The notes under the pieces: generated by a model | Databases searched by the model: none | Told to the model about the DNA's origin: nothing | What the model saw: only the letters and a program-made list of their open reading frames with translations | In this document: positions 24,582 to 34,341 of the stretch, in pieces | Position numbering within the stretch: the stretch's first letter is position 1 | Layout of the letters: each line of letters begins with the position of its first letter | Made by a program: the position numbers and the translations under genes | Assembly: GCF_022163125.1 (NCBI RefSeq) | Contig: NZ_CP091881.1 | Span: forward strand, 3,224,001 to 3,288,000 | Length of the DNA stretch: 64,000 nt | Reading direction: 5' to 3' | Source of the DNA: Paenibacillus sp. HWE-109 | Lineage (GTDB): Bacteria > Bacillota > Bacilli > Paenibacillales > NBRC-103111

Positions 24582-26663
24582 TTATTTAATCAATGCATTA
24601 GGGTCAATAATCAAAGCTACTTGTCCATCCCCGAGAATCGTTGCGCCTGAAATAGCAAACAATCCAGATAAGTATTTGCCCAATGTTTTGAGGACAATTT
24701 CTTGCTGGCCAATAAATTCATCCACCATTAAAGCAACTTGCTTGTCCCCTTTGCGAACAACGACAATTTCGGTTTCATCTTCCAGATCCTCATTGAAATC
24801 TGGAACACTGAACAACGTACTGAGTGATACCAACGGAATAACCGAATTGCGGTAATCCACCATTTTGTTGCCATGGATGTTGCGAATTTGTTTCTTTTGA
24901 ATAGCAGAAGTTTCAACGATGGAAGACAATGGAATGGCGTATTTCTCACTGCCCAAACGAACAAGCATCGCTGAGATGATGGACAACGTCAATGGAAGTT
25001 GCACGGAAAATTTACTGCCCAAACCTGGTCTGGAATCAACTTGCACGTGTCCGCCTAGCATTTGGATCTTCGTCTTAACGACATCAAGACCAACCCCACG
25101 ACCTGAAATGTCAGAAATTTTCTCAGCTGTACTGAACCCAGATGCGAATAGCAAATTATAGACTTCGATATCTGACAATTTCGCAGCTTGTTCAGCCGTT
25201 ACGAGACCATTCTTGAGTGCGGTTTTCAACACTTTATCGCGATAAATTCCTTTGCCGTCTTCTTCGATTTCAATAAAGACATGATTACCGCTATGAAATG
25301 CGCGAAGCTGAATGGTACCCTGCTCACTCTTGCCTGCTGCAAGTCTGTCGCTAATAGATTCAATCCCGTGATCCACCGCGTTGCGAAGCAAATGAACGAG
25401 CGGATCACCAATTTCATCAATAACGGTACGATCTAATTCCGTTTCAGCGCCAGTAATCACAAGATCTACTTTCTTATCCAATGATTTAGCTAAGTCTCTG
25501 ATCATACGAGGAAATCTATTGAAAACAGAATCTACAGGCACCATGCGGAGCTTCAAGACGATATTCTGCAAATCACTGCTGACTCTGGACATATGTTCAA
25601 CGGTTTCAGTCAAATCATTCCGTTTAACTTCCGTAGCGAGTTGTTCCAGTCGCACGCGATCGATTAACAATTCACTAAATAAATTCATAAGTGCATCTAG
25701 TCGTTCAATATCTACACGAATCGTACGGCTCGCTACGGGAGCTCCGCCAGCAGCAGGTTTAGCGACAACAGCCGCAGCTGCTTCTACTTTTGGTGCTGCT
25801 ACTTCAATCGTTGGAGTCTGCACAGGCACAACAGCCGCAGCCACTGCAGCGGCGATTTCTTGTCTTGCTGCCTCAACTTCAGTTCGCGGACGAGAAAGCT
25901 CATCCAAGGATTCTGTATCGACTGTAATGATAATCGCAGATTGAATCTCTGAAACATTCAAAATCTCTTTTTCAAGCGTTCCTTGATCCACTTTCGAAAT
26001 AAAGTATAAGGAGAAAGAGCGATCGAATTTCTCTTGTTCAATTTCTTGAACAGAAGGCGTCGCTTTCACGATCTCTCCCATTCTTTCTAAAGCATCAAAG
26101 ACCATATAAGCACGCGCCGCTTTTAGAACGCAGTTCTCGTTCACTGTCACTTCGACATAAAAAACTAGGAAACCTGAATCGATGGACTGTTGCAAAATGG
26201 AAAATTGGAACTCATCAACTTCAATTCCTTTTGTTGGCTCTTTCACGGCAGTAACAGCTGCCGGGACTACTGCTGTCTTGTACTCACCCGTCACAATAGA
26301 GCGAAGTGAAACAACAATCGGGGATACATCTGCTTTACCAGTACCGCCTTGAATAATGTCTTCCACCATGGATTCCAAAGAATCCAAACTTTTGAAAATA
26401 CAATCAAAAATGAAAGGATTCATTTCAATTTTACTATTGCGAACTAGATCTAAGACGTTTTCCATCTCATGCGTAAGGGCTGCTATGTCCTCGAAGCCCA
26501 TCGTTGCGGACATGCCTTTCAACGTGTGAGCAGAGCGGAAAATATTATGTACAATACTAATATCCTGAGGGCTGCTTTCTAAACTTAGTAAGTTCTCATT
26601 CAAAGATTGCAAATGCTCTTTCGATTCATCGATAAACATGGATAAATATTGACTAAGTTCCAA
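24582..26663 (-). CDS. cheA: Chemotaxis histidine kinase CheA
   Basis: CheA (693 residues) autophosphorylates and passes phosphate to CheY and CheB. P1 carries the phospho-accepting His46 in RSAHTLKGMSATMGF. P2 lies about 155-240, followed by an Ala/Val/Pro-rich linker, the P3 dimer helices (about 310-370) and the P4 ATPase with HLLRNAVDHGIE (N box), DISGRGVGLDVVK (G1) and GLGSKFSVQLPLTLSI. The C-terminal P5 is CheW-like. I choose the TTG at 26663, nine bases after GGAGG; a GTG two codons earlier is only three bases from it. It lies 51 bases after cheB. Confidence 0.96.
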   Translation of the reverse strand: MELSQYLSMFIDESKEHLQSLNENLLSLESSPQDISIVHNIFRSAHTLKGMSATMGFEDIAALTHEMENVLDLVRNSKIEMNPFIFDCIFKSLDSLESMVEDIIQGGTGKADVSPIVVSLRSIVTGEYKTAVVPAAVTAVKEPTKGIEVDEFQFSILQQSIDSGFLVFYVEVTVNENCVLKAARAYMVFDALERMGEIVKATPSVQEIEQEKFDRSFSLYFISKVDQGTLEKEILNVSEIQSAIIITVDTESLDELSRPRTEVEAARQEIAAAVAAAVVPVQTPTIEVAAPKVEAAAAVVAKPAAGGAPVASRTIRVDIERLDALMNLFSELLIDRVRLEQLATEVKRNDLTETVEHMSRVSSDLQNIVLKLRMVPVDSVFNRFPRMIRDLAKSLDKKVDLVITGAETELDRTVIDEIGDPLVHLLRNAVDHGIESISDRLAAGKSEQGTIQLRAFHSGNHVFIEIEEDGKGIYRDKVLKTALKNGLVTAEQAAKLSDIEVYNLLFASGFSTAEKISDISGRGVGLDVVKTKIQMLGGHVQVDSRPGLGSKFSVQLPLTLSIISAMLVRLGSEKYAIPLSSIVETSAIQKKQIRNIHGNKMVDYRNSVIPLVSLSTLFSVPDFNEDLEDETEIVVVRKGDKQVALMVDEFIGQQEIVLKTLGKYLSGLFAISGATILGDGQVALIIDPNALIK

Positions 26664-26714
26664 AACCACACACCTCCAATAGAATCATTATTCAATTTGC
26701 TTGCTAACGTTCAA

Positions 26715-27839
26715 CTAATTAAGTACGCATTGAGCTAGTCTAACGGCAATATCTTGCTGTGGCAGCACGTGCATCGCAGCTTGCATCTCTACAGCAGCCC
26801 GAGGCATGCCATATACGACGCATGTTTCTTCAGACTCAGCAATGGTTGTCGCTACACCGGATTGCTTCAGTGACAGCATCCCTTTGGCGCCATCGCTTCC
26901 CATCCCTGTCATCAGTACGATGTGCCGTTTCAACTCACTCATACCAAGCAAGGACTCAAACATGACATCCACCGAGGGGCGGTGGCCAGAACGAGGATCT
27001 TCTTTGGTTAATCGGATTTTGTACGTTTTGTTCGAATCTTTATATGCGATCATATGCCAGCCGCCAGGAGCCACGTAAGCTGTTGCGGTTTGGAGAACAT
27101 CCCCCTCCGCTGCCTCAACAACTTTAATTTGCGAAATGTCATTCAAACGTTGTGCTAATGACTTGGTAAAGTTAGGCGGCATATGTTGAACAATAAGAAT
27201 CGGAGCTGGAAAACCAGCAGGGATATTCGAGATGACTTGATGTAAAGCTCTAGGCCCCCCTGTTGAAGTACCTATCGCAACAAGATGATTGAAGTGCGTC
27301 GAACCCTCAGCCGCTCCCGCTTTCACATCAGGAGGTTTCAAAACAGATGCTTTGCTTTTCTCAATTATCGGTGGAGTCGGTGTTGTATTCAAACGAGATA
27401 ACAATGGTTTCTGCTGAACAGGCTGGAAGCTTCTCATTTTGGTTCTTACTGCCATATGAAGTTTTTCATGAAGTAGTTGTTTTACTTTGTATAAGTCAAG
27501 GGAAATCGAGCCAGAAGGCTTTCGAATAAAGTCGACAGCTCCCCATTCAAGCGCTTTAATCGTTTCAGATGCCCCTTCTTCGGTTAAAGAACTTAACATG
27601 ATAATCGGAGTAGGGTGTTCAGCCATTATCCGTTGAAGAGCATCCAGCCCGTTCATGACGGGCATTTCGATATCCATCGTGACGGCATCAGGACGAAGAA
27701 GTTTAACTTGTTCGATGGCTTCTTGACCATTTTTAGCCGTACCAATGATTTGATACTGGGGATTTTCAGAAATCAAATCGCTAATAATTTTTCGCATAAA
27801 GACAGAGTCGTCTACGACTAGAATGTTATAAGGTGCCAT
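26715..27839 (-). CDS. cheB: Chemotaxis methylesterase/response regulator CheB
   Basis: CheB (374 residues) demethylates receptors when phosphorylated. The receiver domain has DD at 10-11 and the phosphate acceptor Asp56 in TMDIEMPVMNG. After a linker of about 55 residues comes the esterase domain with Ser192 in AIGTSTGGPRAL, the His in VQHMPPNFTKSLAQRL and the Asp in MTGMGSDGAKGM. All three catalytic residues are present. It sits between flhG and cheA as in B. subtilis. Confidence 0.97.
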   Translation of the reverse strand: MAPYNILVVDDSVFMRKIISDLISENPQYQIIGTAKNGQEAIEQVKLLRPDAVTMDIEMPVMNGLDALQRIMAEHPTPIIMLSSLTEEGASETIKALEWGAVDFIRKPSGSISLDLYKVKQLLHEKLHMAVRTKMRSFQPVQQKPLLSRLNTTPTPPIIEKSKASVLKPPDVKAGAAEGSTHFNHLVAIGTSTGGPRALHQVISNIPAGFPAPILIVQHMPPNFTKSLAQRLNDISQIKVVEAAEGDVLQTATAYVAPGGWHMIAYKDSNKTYKIRLTKEDPRSGHRPSVDVMFESLLGMSELKRHIVLMTGMGSDGAKGMLSLKQSGVATTIAESEETCVVYGMPRAAVEMQAAMHVLPQQDIAVRLAQCVLN

Positions 27840-27887
27840 GCTGTTCCCCTCCCTTTATGTGCTTATTCGACATGATTTGCGAAAATC

Positions 27888-28757
27888 CTATTTCAAAAGT
27901 TTCATCATTTTATTTAAAAATCCTTTTACGCCTGAAGATGGCGTATCTATGACTCGATAACCTTTGATATAATTTTCGGTTAATGTGTTTAAGCTTCTTG
28001 ATGCTGCTGAATGTGGGAAAGCGACTGTAAACGGTATTTGTTTTTTTACTGCTTTTGAAACTGTTGCATCATCGTCTACAAAACCAAGTGTTGGAATATG
28101 GATATCTAGAAATTGCTTAGCAACCAATGCGATTTTATCCGCTGTTTGCTTTCCTTCTTTCAAATCTGTAACGCGGTTAATGACTAATTTAAATGAGACG
28201 TCATGTCCCATGGAATTCACCATTTTAATTATTGCATAAGCGTCAGTGATGGATGTTGGTTCTGGTGTTGTGACAACAAACGTTTCTTCGGCAGCTAAAA
28301 TAAATTTAAGTGTTTCTTTGGATAAACCAGCACCGGTGTCAAATATGATAAAATCCACATATCCATTGAGCTGCGTAACTTGTTCTGCAAAGTAATCCAA
28401 TTCTTCCTCTGTTAAGCGGAGCAGATCATTGAATCCTGAACCACCTGCAATAAAATCTAGATTGTTATAGCCTTTTTGGATAATTTCCCAAATTGTTTTT
28501 TCTTTTTTCAAAAGATGATACAAATTGTATTTAGAGGACACACCCATAAGCACATCAATATTCGCTAGCCCGATATCAGCATCAAAAACAAGCACTTTAT
28601 AACCTTGAGACTGAAGCGTCAATGCAAAGTTCAGCGTGAAATTTGACTTTCCAACGCCGCCCTTTCCGCTAGTCACGGTAATAATCCTGGTTGCTCTTGT
28701 GCCTTTATCATTCTGAATCTGTACCAGGTTCCGCAACGCTTCTGCTTGATCCTTCAT
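27888..28757 (-). CDS. flhG: Flagellar number regulator FlhG (MinD/ParA-like ATPase)
   Basis: FlhG (289 residues, YlxH in older B. subtilis naming) controls flagellar number and placement with FlhF. The N-terminal helix KDQAEALRNLVQIQN is the region that activates FlhF. The deviant Walker A TSGKGGVGKSN follows at about 29-39, with DADIGLANID and a C-terminal basic membrane-binding segment. The ATG overlaps the flhF stop by four bases. Confidence 0.95.
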   Translation of the reverse strand: MKDQAEALRNLVQIQNDKGTRATRIITVTSGKGGVGKSNFTLNFALTLQSQGYKVLVFDADIGLANIDVLMGVSSKYNLYHLLKKEKTIWEIIQKGYNNLDFIAGGSGFNDLLRLTEEELDYFAEQVTQLNGYVDFIIFDTGAGLSKETLKFILAAEETFVVTTPEPTSITDAYAIIKMVNSMGHDVSFKLVINRVTDLKEGKQTADKIALVAKQFLDIHIPTLGFVDDDATVSKAVKKQIPFTVAFPHSAASRSLNTLTENYIKGYRVIDTPSSGVKGFLNKMMKLLK

Positions 28758-30073
28758 GCTTTAGGCTCCTCCAACAACAAATCAATGATTTGCCACTCAT
28801 TCATCTCCGTAATATCATCAGGGACATTTTGTCCATTCGCGACATAGGAAATTTGAAGAGTAAATTCATGAACAATATTCACAATTGCTCCATAAGAATC
28901 CGTTTCGTCCATTTTCGTAAAAATCACTTTGTCCAATTTAAACTTATTGAAATTATTGGTAATAGCTCTCATATCGCGATATTTGGTTGTTAAACTCAAG
29001 ACGAGAATGGTTTCACTATTCCCCTGTGTCTTGAGAAGTGAGTTCAGTTCAGAAACATACATTTCATTCCTAAAATTCCGGCCGGCCGTATCCATGAAAA
29101 TAATATCGCAATCCGCTAGATTATGAAAAGCTTTCGACAGATCTTGCGGCGAGAAGACTACTTCCAGCGGCACATTCAAAATTGTAGCGTACGTTTTCAA
29201 CTGCTCAATTGCTGCAATACGGTACGTATCCGAAGTGATGAATCCAACTTTTCGTTGATACTTTAGGACTTGTTCAGCAGCCAACTTGGCAATTGTCGTT
29301 GTTTTGCCAACCCCGGTTGGCCCCACGAAATGAACAACGCGAGTATTCAGTGAGATTTGTTTGCTCTTATCTGATTGAAAAACTTGGCCAAGTTTGGACT
29401 TAACAATTTGTTTGGCGGCTTCTTCCGTCACGGGTTCATCAGCCAATTCGAAATCAGCTAAGGTCTCGTCAATGATTTGGCGAACAAGTAAAGCATCTAC
29501 TTCTTGATCGTAAAGTCGTTGTTCAATCACTTGCAATGGTTCCGGAAGATTGGAAACGTCAGCTGCTTTCGTCAGCTTGTGCATCATTTCCTTCATTTGC
29601 TTGAGTTCCTCAAGCAAGTGCTCATCCTTAGCATTTGGCCTGTTAGGTGCATTCACAGAAACAGGCGAGTACGATTGTTGCGCAGCGTAGAGCGGAGCTG
29701 CAGGCGCCTCGTGAGCAGTTTTGACAGCTACGGGTTCTCTGGCTGCGCTCACGGGAGCGAAAACATCAGGCACATCAGGAAAATCAGACATATGTGTTTG
29801 CTGCTTAACAGCTTGAAGATTGTTTGCCGATGCCTGCACCCGCGGCTGCTGCATTTGAGGTGCTGCTACACGCTGTTGGCTAGCCGCATTGGCAGCAGCG
29901 TTCGAAGCATCGATTGCTGCAATAACTTCAATCTTTTTTTTGCCAAATAAACCGAGAAAGCCACCAGTACGAATTTCTTTGGTATTCAAAATAACAGCAT
30001 CCTTGCCCAGATCAGTGCGAATTTTCTGCAAAGCATCCGGCATGGAATCGACAACATATCTTTTTACTCTCAT
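28754..30073 (-). CDS. flhF: Flagellar biosynthesis GTPase FlhF
   Basis: FlhF (439 residues) is the third SRP-type GTPase and marks the site of flagellar assembly. It has an N-terminal B domain (RVKRYVVDSMPDALQKIRTDLG) with an Ala/Gln/Pro-rich linker to about residue 150, an N domain, and the G domain: FVGPTGVGKTTTIAKLAAEQ, then ITSDTYRIAAIEQLKTYA, FMDTAGRNFRN and TKMDETDSYGAI. It overlaps flhA and flhG by four bases each. Confidence 0.96.
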   Translation of the reverse strand: MRVKRYVVDSMPDALQKIRTDLGKDAVILNTKEIRTGGFLGLFGKKKIEVIAAIDASNAAANAASQQRVAAPQMQQPRVQASANNLQAVKQQTHMSDFPDVPDVFAPVSAAREPVAVKTAHEAPAAPLYAAQQSYSPVSVNAPNRPNAKDEHLLEELKQMKEMMHKLTKAADVSNLPEPLQVIEQRLYDQEVDALLVRQIIDETLADFELADEPVTEEAAKQIVKSKLGQVFQSDKSKQISLNTRVVHFVGPTGVGKTTTIAKLAAEQVLKYQRKVGFITSDTYRIAAIEQLKTYATILNVPLEVVFSPQDLSKAFHNLADCDIIFMDTAGRNFRNEMYVSELNSLLKTQGNSETILVLSLTTKYRDMRAITNNFNKFKLDKVIFTKMDETDSYGAIVNIVHEFTLQISYVANGQNVPDDITEMNEWQIIDLLLEEPKA

Positions 30074-32103
30074 AAATTGACTACCCCCATGCTCTGGATT
30101 TCAACGCTTGGCTCTAATTCGCTGTAGGACAAGACAGGAATGTCTTGCAGAGTTCTTTCTAGTAGTTGTCTTAAATACATCCGAATCGTCGGAGAAGTTA
30201 GAATAACGGGCTGTTGACCAGATTGAATCAATTTGGAAACCTGTTCGCTGACACGATGATAAATAATTTGTGAGGAAGAAGGATCCAAAGCTAAGTAGCT
30301 GCCTTGATCTGACTGTTGAACAGATTCGGCTATTTTCTTCTCGACTGAAGGGCCTACCGTAATGACTTTAAGCGAATCGCCCAAAGAGGTGAACTGTTGT
30401 GTAATTTGTCTGGACAAGGACTGTCTAACATATTCAGTTAAAATCTCAGGATCTTTGGTGTACGTCCCGTAATCCGCTAAAGTCTCCAGAATTGTAACCA
30501 AATCACGTACCGATATTTTCTCACGCAATAACTTAGCTAATACCTTTTGCACATCACCAATCGACAAAACGGAAGGTATAAGATCGTCAACAAGTGCTGG
30601 GTACGCTTCACGAACATTATCGATAAGAGCTTTCGTTTCCTGACGACCCAGAAGTTCATGCGTATGTTTCTTGATAATTTCTGTAAGATGTGTGGCAACG
30701 ACAGAAGGCGGATCTACTACCGTATAGCCTGATAATTCCGCTCTTTCTTTGGTCACCTCATCAATCCAAATCGCAGGCAAACCGAAAGCAGGTTCAGTTG
30801 TTTCAATACCAGAAATTGAATCATCTTCAATTCCAGGACTCATCGCTAAGTAGTGATTAAGAAGTAGTTCGCCGCGTGCTACGGTATTGCCTTTAATTTT
30901 GATGATATACTCATTAGGTCGTAATTGGATGTTATCACGAATACGAATTACAGGCACGACAACTCCGAGTTCAAGCGCACATTGTCTACGAATCAAGATA
31001 ATTCGATCCAATAAATCCCCCCCCTGCTGTGTATCCGCCAGAGGTATTAAGCCGTAGCCAAATTCAAATTCAATCGGATCCACTTGAAGCAAGGAGATGA
31101 CACTTTCTGGACTGCGAACTTCCTCAATTTGCTGCTCTTCAACCAACTGCTCTTCCTTGATCGCTTCCCGTTCCAAATTCTTCTGCATCTTGAAAGCAGC
31201 ATAAACTAGCAATCCTGCAATCGGGAATGTAGTAAACCAATGAATTGGCGTGAATAATCCAAGAACAACTAACGTAGCAGCAACAATGTACAAAAGTTTC
31301 GGCTGCGCGGTAAGCTGCTTAGTAATATCCTGTCCGAGGTTCCCTTCTGAGGAAGCGCGGGTTACGATAATACCAGCAGCAGTAGAAATCAATAATGCAG
31401 GAATCTGACTAACGAGGCCATCACCAATTGTGAGAATAGAAAAGGTTTCAAGAGCTTTACTGAAAGACATCCCTTTCATCGTCATTCCAATGATGAAACC
31501 ACCGATTAAATTGATAACAAGAATGATAATACCCGCAATGGCGTCCCCTTTAACGAATTTGCTGGCACCATCCATTGCTCCATAGAAATCTGCTTCACTT
31601 TCAATTTTCTTTCTTCGTTCACGAGCTTGAACTTCATTAATTAAACCAGCGTTTAAATCAGCATCAATACTCATCTGTTTGCCCGGCATCGCATCGAGCG
31701 TAAATCTCGCTGCAACCTCGGCAACGCGCTCAGAACCTTTGGTAATTACGATGAACTGTACCAAGACCAGAATGAGAAACACGACGAATCCCACGACGAT
31801 ATTGCCTTGTGCCACGAAAGAACCAAAAGTTCTGACCACGTCGCCTGCTTCTGCATGCGACAAAATGTTCCGGGTCGTTGATACGTTAAGCGCCAACCGG
31901 AACAAGGTCGTAATCAAAAGTAAGGAAGGAAAGATGGAGAACTGCAGGGCTTCTTGTGTATTCATAGCTACTAAGATAATCATTAAAGCAACTGATATAT
32001 TGATAATCAGCAGAAAATCCAGTAAAGGGATTGGTACCGGTACAATCATCATTAAGACAATACAAATAATGCCTACCAGAACCACTAAATCTTTGATTTT
32101 CAA
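30070..32103 (-). CDS. flhA: Flagellar type III export protein FlhA
   Basis: FlhA (677 residues) forms the export-gate nonamer. The N-terminal half has about eight membrane helices with the FHIPEP-family loop (PGKQMSIDADLNAGLI and RRKKIESEADFYGAMDGASKFVKGDAIAG). The C-terminal half (about 330-677) is the cytosolic chaperone-docking domain. The start is a TTG at 32103 six bases after GGGAGGTAC. It lies 21 bases after flhB and overlaps flhF. Confidence 0.96.
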   Translation of the reverse strand: MKIKDLVVLVGIICIVLMMIVPVPIPLLDFLLIINISVALMIILVAMNTQEALQFSIFPSLLLITTLFRLALNVSTTRNILSHAEAGDVVRTFGSFVAQGNIVVGFVVFLILVLVQFIVITKGSERVAEVAARFTLDAMPGKQMSIDADLNAGLINEVQARERRKKIESEADFYGAMDGASKFVKGDAIAGIIILVINLIGGFIIGMTMKGMSFSKALETFSILTIGDGLVSQIPALLISTAAGIIVTRASSEGNLGQDITKQLTAQPKLLYIVAATLVVLGLFTPIHWFTTFPIAGLLVYAAFKMQKNLEREAIKEEQLVEEQQIEEVRSPESVISLLQVDPIEFEFGYGLIPLADTQQGGDLLDRIILIRRQCALELGVVVPVIRIRDNIQLRPNEYIIKIKGNTVARGELLLNHYLAMSPGIEDDSISGIETTEPAFGLPAIWIDEVTKERAELSGYTVVDPPSVVATHLTEIIKKHTHELLGRQETKALIDNVREAYPALVDDLIPSVLSIGDVQKVLAKLLREKISVRDLVTILETLADYGTYTKDPEILTEYVRQSLSRQITQQFTSLGDSLKVITVGPSVEKKIAESVQQSDQGSYLALDPSSSQIIYHRVSEQVSKLIQSGQQPVILTSPTIRMYLRQLLERTLQDIPVLSYSELEPSVEIQSMGVVNL

Positions 32104-32124
32104 CAGATTGTACCTCCCTCTTCG

Positions 32125-33219
32125 TTAATTCGTTTTGCCCTTAATTTTATAGACGTAAGCTAACACTTCAGCGACTGCTTGGAATAAATCAGCTGGAATG
32201 GCTTCACCGATTTCCACTTGGGCAAATATAGCACGTGCTAATGGCTTGTTTTCCATCGTCACAACACCATTCTTCTTGGCCACTTCTTTAATTTTGAGAG
32301 CTACATAGTCAGCACCCTTGGCAATAACCGTAGGCGCCTGCATGTTAGAGGAATCATATTTCAAAGCAACAGCAAAGTGAGTCGGGTTCGTGATAATAAC
32401 ATCCGCTTTGGGAACTTCTTGCATCATCCGCTGCATAGCCATTTGACGCTGCTTCGCACGAATCTTTCCTTTAATCAGCGGATCTCCTTCACTTTTCTTA
32501 TACTCATCTTTGATATCCTGCTTGGACATTTTGAGACTCTTCTCATACTCGTACTTCTGATAGATATAGTCAAATACCGCAAGCACAATAAGAATAGCAC
32601 CAATTTTAATGCCAAGTTTTAAAGTAAGTGAAGCAATAAATGAAAAGGTGCTTTCTAGTGGCGAATGGCCTAACCCTAATAACTTAGCCTTCTCCCCCAT
32701 TAAAGTGGTGTACACAACGTAACCGATAATCAGCATCTTCATGGTGGATTTCAAAAAATCCATCACCGTGCGCAAGGAGAAGATTTTTTTGAACCCTTCA
32801 AGCGGATTAATTTTACTGAATTTCATCATCAAGGGATCGCCGATAAACATAAAGCCAATCTGCGCGTAATTCCCAATGAAAGCGATCAAGACAACAAGAA
32901 TGAAGATGGGTGCCAGAATGATTAAGCCTTGTGTTACCAAATTTGTGAATAAGACTTGAACATTCCCCATCGTAATATCCATATTGAGTTGATTATTGTA
33001 TACGTTTTTGAACATACTGATGATTCTTACTTTCATGTAGCTTCCAAACAAGAGGAACGACAAGAATGAAAAGAGGAGGATTAGCGCTGCTGGCAAGTCC
33101 ATGCTCTTGGCAACCTGCCCCTTTTTACGGGCATCCTGCCTCTTCTTCGCTGTCGCAGGTTCCGTCTTTTCTCCTGCAAACCATTGTAAATCAAGCTGCA
33201 AGCGATATGGCTGGGACAC
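32125..33219 (-). CDS. flhB: Flagellar export switch protein FlhB
   Basis: FlhB (364 residues) switches export specificity from rod/hook to filament substrates. Four membrane helices lie between about residues 40 and 215. The autocleavage motif NPTH is at 278-281 (N-P bond), followed by FAVALKYD and the conserved C-terminal domain (VVTMENKPLARAIF). The start is GTG 33219 after AGGAGG. It lies between fliR and flhA. Confidence 0.96.
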   Translation of the reverse strand: MSQPYRLQLDLQWFAGEKTEPATAKKRQDARKKGQVAKSMDLPAALILLFSFLSFLLFGSYMKVRIISMFKNVYNNQLNMDITMGNVQVLFTNLVTQGLIILAPIFILVVLIAFIGNYAQIGFMFIGDPLMMKFSKINPLEGFKKIFSLRTVMDFLKSTMKMLIIGYVVYTTLMGEKAKLLGLGHSPLESTFSFIASLTLKLGIKIGAILIVLAVFDYIYQKYEYEKSLKMSKQDIKDEYKKSEGDPLIKGKIRAKQRQMAMQRMMQEVPKADVIITNPTHFAVALKYDSSNMQAPTVIAKGADYVALKIKEVAKKNGVVTMENKPLARAIFAQVEIGEAIPADLFQAVAEVLAYVYKIKGKTN

Positions 33220-33232
33220 GGTTTCCTCCTAC

Positions 33233-34033
33233 TCAGGGAGAGGGTTGCTGTGTACCACTAACTAGTTGAAGCAACTTCTCCATGTAATCAAATATCGTTG
33301 CAAATAAATTTTGAAATTGTGAAATCAATTCTGGGAAAAGCACAACTAGCAAGAAAAGGCCCAGAATCATTTTCAATGGTGCGCCGATGACAAAAATATT
33401 GAATTGCGGAGCTACCCTTGTCAACAGCCCTAATCCTAAATCTGTTAAAAAAAGGGCTGCAATAATAGGAGCAGCAAGTTGGAACGAAAGATAAAACATT
33501 TTCGACAATGATTTAACAAGAAAATCCGATATCTCACCATTGTAAATATGGGCGAACAATTGATTATCCAATGGAACCCATTTATAACTATCAATAATCG
33601 CTCTAATCAAAAAGTGATGTCCATCAAAAGTTAAAAAAAGCAAGATGGCGACCATATACTTGAGATTACCTAACATCGGGGATGATACCCCTGTTAAAGG
33701 ATCAATGACACTAGCCATACTATAACCGATTTGCATATCCATAAATGAACCGGCTGTTTGCACAACTGTAAAGAAAATATAGGCCAGGAAACCAAGTAAA
33801 ATGCCAATCAGCATTTCACGAATGATCAAGAGGATGTATTCACCATCCAATGGTATAGGCTTGTCAAGACCCATACTTGCAAAAATAAGGAAAGAGATGA
33901 ATACAGAAAGACCGATTTTGAACATCATCGGCACATTTCGCGAGGAAAGCACCGGAACCACGACAAAGAATGATGTAATTCGACAAAAGATAAGCAAAAA
34001 AATAGGGATTGCCTGAAAAAATATGTTTGTCAT
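33233..34033 (-). CDS. fliR: Flagellar export gate protein FliR
   Basis: FliR (about 266 residues) joins FliP and FliQ in the export gate. It is strongly hydrophobic with six or so membrane segments, and has the family segments FKIGLSVFISFLIF, YSMASVIDPLTG and ALFLTDLGLGLLTRVAPQFN. Two starts are possible: ATG at 34033 or GTG at 34042; neither has a strong ribosome site, and I prefer the ATG. It follows fliQ by a few bases. Confidence 0.93.
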   Translation of the reverse strand: MTNIFFQAIPIFLLIFCRITSFFVVVPVLSSRNVPMMFKIGLSVFISFLIFASMGLDKPIPLDGEYILLIIREMLIGILLGFLAYIFFTVVQTAGSFMDMQIGYSMASVIDPLTGVSSPMLGNLKYMVAILLFLTFDGHHFLIRAIIDSYKWVPLDNQLFAHIYNGEISDFLVKSLSKMFYLSFQLAAPIIAALFLTDLGLGLLTRVAPQFNIFVIGAPLKMILGLFLLVVLFPELISQFQNLFATIFDYMEKLLQLVSGTQQPSP

Positions 34034-34045
34034 ATCGCTCACAAC

Positions 34046-34315
34046 CTAACCAACGAATTTGTAAAGGTTGTTGAGTAAATTAAACGTAAAGTCTACCAAT
34101 GTATTCATAATCCATGGCCCAAAAATTAAAATAGAAAGCAGTACTGCAACAATTTTGGGAACAAAAGCTAACGTCTGCTCTTGAATCTGCGTAGTTGCTT
34201 GGAAAATACTGATGATCAAGCCAACAACAAGCCCAATAATCAACATGGGGGCACTGGCTTTCAGTACGGTATAAACAGCTTCACCGGCAATACGAATGAC
34301 AAATTCCGAACCCAT
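34046..34315 (-). CDS. fliQ: Flagellar export gate protein FliQ
   Basis: FliQ (89 residues) has two membrane helices with the typical sequence VGLIISIFQATTQIQEQTLAFVPKI and ends in the second helix and NNLYKFVG. It lies 26 bases after fliP. Length and motifs are standard for the family. Confidence 0.96.
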   Translation of the reverse strand: MGSEFVIRIAGEAVYTVLKASAPMLIIGLVVGLIISIFQATTQIQEQTLAFVPKIVAVLLSILIFGPWIMNTLVDFTFNLLNNLYKFVG

Positions 34316-34341
34316 TTAGTAATCCTCCGATATTTTGATCC